Below are positions 50,557 through 52,535 of a stretch of 52,535 nt of DNA, piece by piece (within the stretch, counting starts at the first letter, position 1; each line of letters opens with the position of its first letter). The position numbers and the translations under genes are program-made. The notes beneath the pieces are model-generated. The model had not been told where the DNA came from and did no database searches. It saw only the letters and a list, made by a program, of their open reading frames with translations. The DNA comes from Paenibacillus contaminans (GTDB lineage Bacteria > Bacillota > Bacilli > Paenibacillales > NBRC-103111): NCBI RefSeq assembly GCF_003285015.1, contig NZ_QMFB01000048.1, positions 1 through 52,535 of the forward strand, given 5' to 3'.

Positions 50557-51501
50557 ATGAAGCTTGTCCTTGGAATCGACGGCGGAGGCACGAAAACGGA
50601 GGCGATCGCTCTTGATCATAACGGCGGCTTGCTGCTCAGGCTAACCGGTGAATCGACGAATCCCCACGCCATCACTTTTCCAAAGGCCATGCGGAATCTC
50701 GGTGCGCTGCTGGATGCTTTGTTGGAAGCTCCGGAGTTGAAAGGGCTTGACTGGACGACGGCCGCACTCGGCTTGTCCGGCGTCAGCACGGAGGAAGAGC
50801 AGCAGGCGGTTTACCGTTATTTGCAGGAATTTCAAAAGGAACGGGGCGTTGCCTTCGACGTTTCCCTTCTACATGACGCTCAAATTGCGCTGATGGCTAC
50901 CCTTGAACGGGAAGAAGGCATTATTGCCATATCGGGTACGGGTTCGATCCTGTTCGGCTTGACTCCCGAAGGCAAGCGCTACCGCGTAGGAGGATGGGGA
51001 CATCTCCTGGGTGATGAAGGCAGCGGCTACGATATAGGCTTGCGCACCTTAAAAACGATCATGCGCCATTATGACGGAATCGCGCCTGCGACCGGACTGA
51101 CGGAGCTTGTTCTTGAAGCATACGGCTTCTCTTCTCCAACCGAGCTAAAGCCTTATATCTATAAGGACTCGGTTCAAAAAAGCGACATCGCCAAATTTGC
51201 GCAAATTTGCATCGAGGCGAGCGAAAAAGGCGACAAAACCGCTGCCCGCATTCTTTTGCAAGCTGCGGGGGAGCTGGCGGATGCCGCTATCGCCCTAATC
51301 GGGAAAGACCAATGGTTCGAATCCTGCGACCTCGTGACGACCGGATCCATCTTCTCCCACTCTTCGTTTTTCTCCAGACTGTTCCAGGAGAAGGTGACGG
51401 CGGCATATCCTAAAATAACCGTTCATTCCTCCGTTCAATCGCCCGCATACGGCGCCGCTTTACTCGCATTGAAACGATACCGGGAGCATATGAGCCTATG
51501 A
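50557..51501 (+). CDS. murK: BadF/BcrA-family amino-sugar kinase (MurK-like)
   Basis: A 314-residue ASKHA kinase. ATP motifs are GIDGGGTKTEA at the N-terminus and ISGTGSILFG; GGWGHLLGDEGSGYDIG is the family signature. Members include N-acetylglucosamine kinase and MurK of Clostridium acetobutylicum, which phosphorylates both MurNAc and GlcNAc at O6. The ATG at 50557 follows AGGTGA; the ATG at 50539 has no ribosome binding site. It is translated with murQ, which argues for MurNAc. The symbol is a context-based proposal. Confidence 0.85.
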   Translation: MKLVLGIDGGGTKTEAIALDHNGGLLLRLTGESTNPHAITFPKAMRNLGALLDALLEAPELKGLDWTTAALGLSGVSTEEEQQAVYRYLQEFQKERGVAFDVSLLHDAQIALMATLEREEGIIAISGTGSILFGLTPEGKRYRVGGWGHLLGDEGSGYDIGLRTLKTIMRHYDGIAPATGLTELVLEAYGFSSPTELKPYIYKDSVQKSDIAKFAQICIEASEKGDKTAARILLQAAGELADAAIALIGKDQWFESCDLVTTGSIFSHSSFFSRLFQEKVTAAYPKITVHSSVQSPAYGAALLALKRYREHMSL

Positions 51502-51527
51502 AACACTCTTCAAAGGAGTCGACTGAA

Positions 51528-52439
51528 ATGTATAACTTGCTAGACGAACTGACAACAGAGCAGGTCAATCCTCGGAGCCGAAACATCGATCGTTTATCTA
51601 CCGAGGACATTGTCCGGCTTATCAACGAGGAAGACCGTCAAATTGCCGTCAAAATTCAAGAGATCACGCCTGAAATCGCCAAAGCGGCGGACTTTATTCT
51701 TCGTTCCTTCCAGAAGGGCGGCCGCTTGTTGTATATAGGAGCCGGCACCAGCGGGCGCCTGGGCATTCTGGATGCAAGCGAGTGCCCGCCCACATACGGC
51801 ACGGATCCGTCCATGGTTCAAGGGATTATTGCCGGCGGCGATCGCGCCATCAAGGATCCCGTAGAAGGCGCGGAGGACAGCGCCTCTGCCGGGGCCAGCG
51901 AAGTCGACGGCCTTCACGTCGGCCCTGACGATACGGTTGTCGGCATTGCCGCAAGCGGACGGACGCCCTACGTGATCGGCGCGATGAAACGGGCCCGCGA
52001 GCTTGGCGCAACGGTCATCGGGTTGTGCAATAACCACGGGACCCCGATGCGCGAATATGCCGATCTGATGCTGGAAGCGGTTGTCGGACCCGAGGTCGTG
52101 CTCGGCTCGACGAGGATGAAAGCGGGTACGGCTCAGAAGCTTATTTTGAACATGCTGACGACTACAGCCATGATTCGGTTGGGCAAAGTTTACGACAACC
52201 TGATGGTCGACTTGAATCCGTCCAATGCCAAGCTCGTTCATCGGGCGAAACGGATCATCGGACTGGCGACTAATGCGCCTGAAGATGCGATCGAGGAAGC
52301 TTTCGAGCAATCGGAGGGGCATGTCAAGACGGCGATCGTCATGCTGCTTGCCGGCATCGACCGTCAAAGCGCGGAACAGATGCTGAGCCTTTCGGAGGGC
52401 TTCGTTCGCGAGGCCGTTAAGCTGGCGGAGCAGAAATAA
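51528..52439 (+). CDS. murQ: N-acetylmuramic acid 6-phosphate etherase
   Basis: Cleaves D-lactate from MurNAc-6-phosphate to give GlcNAc-6-phosphate. The 303-residue SIS-fold protein has TTEQVNPRSRNID at the N-terminus, GAGTSGRLGILDASECPPTYG, GIAASGRTPYVIGA, GPEVVLGSTRMKAGTAQKLILNM and NLMVDLNPSNAKL. The ATG at 51528 has AGGAG 9 nt upstream; an ATG at 51498 overlaps the kinase stop (ATGA) and would add ten residues. Either way it is coupled to the kinase gene. Confidence 0.95.
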   Translation: MYNLLDELTTEQVNPRSRNIDRLSTEDIVRLINEEDRQIAVKIQEITPEIAKAADFILRSFQKGGRLLYIGAGTSGRLGILDASECPPTYGTDPSMVQGIIAGGDRAIKDPVEGAEDSASAGASEVDGLHVGPDDTVVGIAASGRTPYVIGAMKRARELGATVIGLCNNHGTPMREYADLMLEAVVGPEVVLGSTRMKAGTAQKLILNMLTTTAMIRLGKVYDNLMVDLNPSNAKLVHRAKRIIGLATNAPEDAIEEAFEQSEGHVKTAIVMLLAGIDRQSAEQMLSLSEGFVREAVKLAEQK

Positions 52440-52445
52440 ACGCAG

Positions 52446-52465
52446 AAAAAAAAGGACCGTCCGGG
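52446..52465 (+). terminator. left arm of a murQ terminator, right arm missing
   Basis: A run of A followed by GGACCGTCCGGG lies just after murQ, shaped like the left half of the bidirectional terminators elsewhere in this window (compare 23172 and 26028). The complementary arm and T-run are not found in the remaining 70 bases, which instead look like an insertion-sequence end. Confidence 0.45.
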
Positions 52466-52470
52466 AAAAT

Positions 52471-52535
52471 TGAAGTGCACCCCTTAGAATAGACATTGGA
52501 AAACCCCCTAGGTTAATCCGATGAATCTAAGGGGT
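52471..52535 (+). mobile_element. probable end of an insertion sequence (IS3-like)
   Basis: TGAAGTGCACCCC and AATAGACATTGG resemble terminal sequences of IS3/IS150-type elements from memory of the family; the transposase is outside the window. An internal inverted repeat, ACCCCTTAGA (52479-52488) with TCTAAGGGGT (52526-52535), could form a hairpin, as near IS ends. Family assignment needs the following sequence. Confidence 0.45.

Overview
The window looks like a chromosomal segment of a Paenibacillus-type, spore-forming member of the Bacillales. The evidence is gene order and content: sporulation genes (spoIIE, spoVT, fin, yabP, yabQ, a SpoVB-like flippase), a gene order that closely follows the lysS-to-spoVC region of Bacillus subtilis, and strong GGAGG-type ribosome binding sites with sigma-A promoters. 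Genus-level placement is inference; no 16S sequence is present.

Layout. Almost everything up to about 50.2 kb is on the minus strand, so the region is transcribed right to left. At the far left (1-270), two rRNA-operon-type promoters point out of the window, just past the lysS terminator. From 278 to 11.1 kb lie lysS, greA, dusB, a small HTH gene, the folate genes (folK, folB, folP, pabC, pabA, pabB), cysK and a membrane-anchored PpiC protein. From 11.2 to 21.1 kb come hslO, coaX, the NAD genes nadC-nadB-nadA, ftsH, hpt and tilS. From 21.2 to 29.2 kb come a YabT-like kinase, a vWA protein, spoIIE, tRNA-Met(CAT), an S1-domain protein with Gly/Arg repeats, divIC, yabQ, yabP, rqcP and an HU gene. 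From 29.2 to 39.3 kb come mazG, a SpoVB-type flippase, spoVT, a PrsA-type lipoprotein, mfd, fin and pth. These are housekeeping genes (translation quality control, folate and NAD synthesis, purine salvage, division, repair) mixed with early and late sporulation genes.

The right end (39.8-52.4 kb) is an accessory catabolic locus that I read as a peptidoglycan amino-sugar (MurNAc) scavenging system. A ten-gene minus-strand unit encodes a solute-binding lipoprotein, two permeases, an MsmX/UgpC-type ATPase, a DUF624-like membrane protein, a NamZ-type exo-N-acetylmuramidase without a signal peptide, AnmK, a tandem GNAT protein, a PIG-L-type deacetylase with an altered active-site motif, and a MurR/RpiR-type regulator. 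Divergently, on the plus strand, lie a BadF-family amino-sugar kinase (MurK-like) and MurQ. The proposed flow is: import by ABC transporter, intracellular cleavage by NamZ, phosphorylation by the MurK-like kinase (or AnmK for the 1,6-anhydro sugar), then MurQ removal of lactate to give GlcNAc-6-phosphate. No PTS gene is seen. The shared control region holds two good sigma-A promoters, a perfect palindrome over the leftward -35 and a cre-like site at the leftward start.

Other notable features are an intergenic hairpin repeat family (four copies plus one tail fragment, all in one orientation), a sigma-F-like promoter before fin, a 21-bp-spaced promoter before spoIIE, and what may be the end of an insertion sequence inside the murQ terminator at the right edge.
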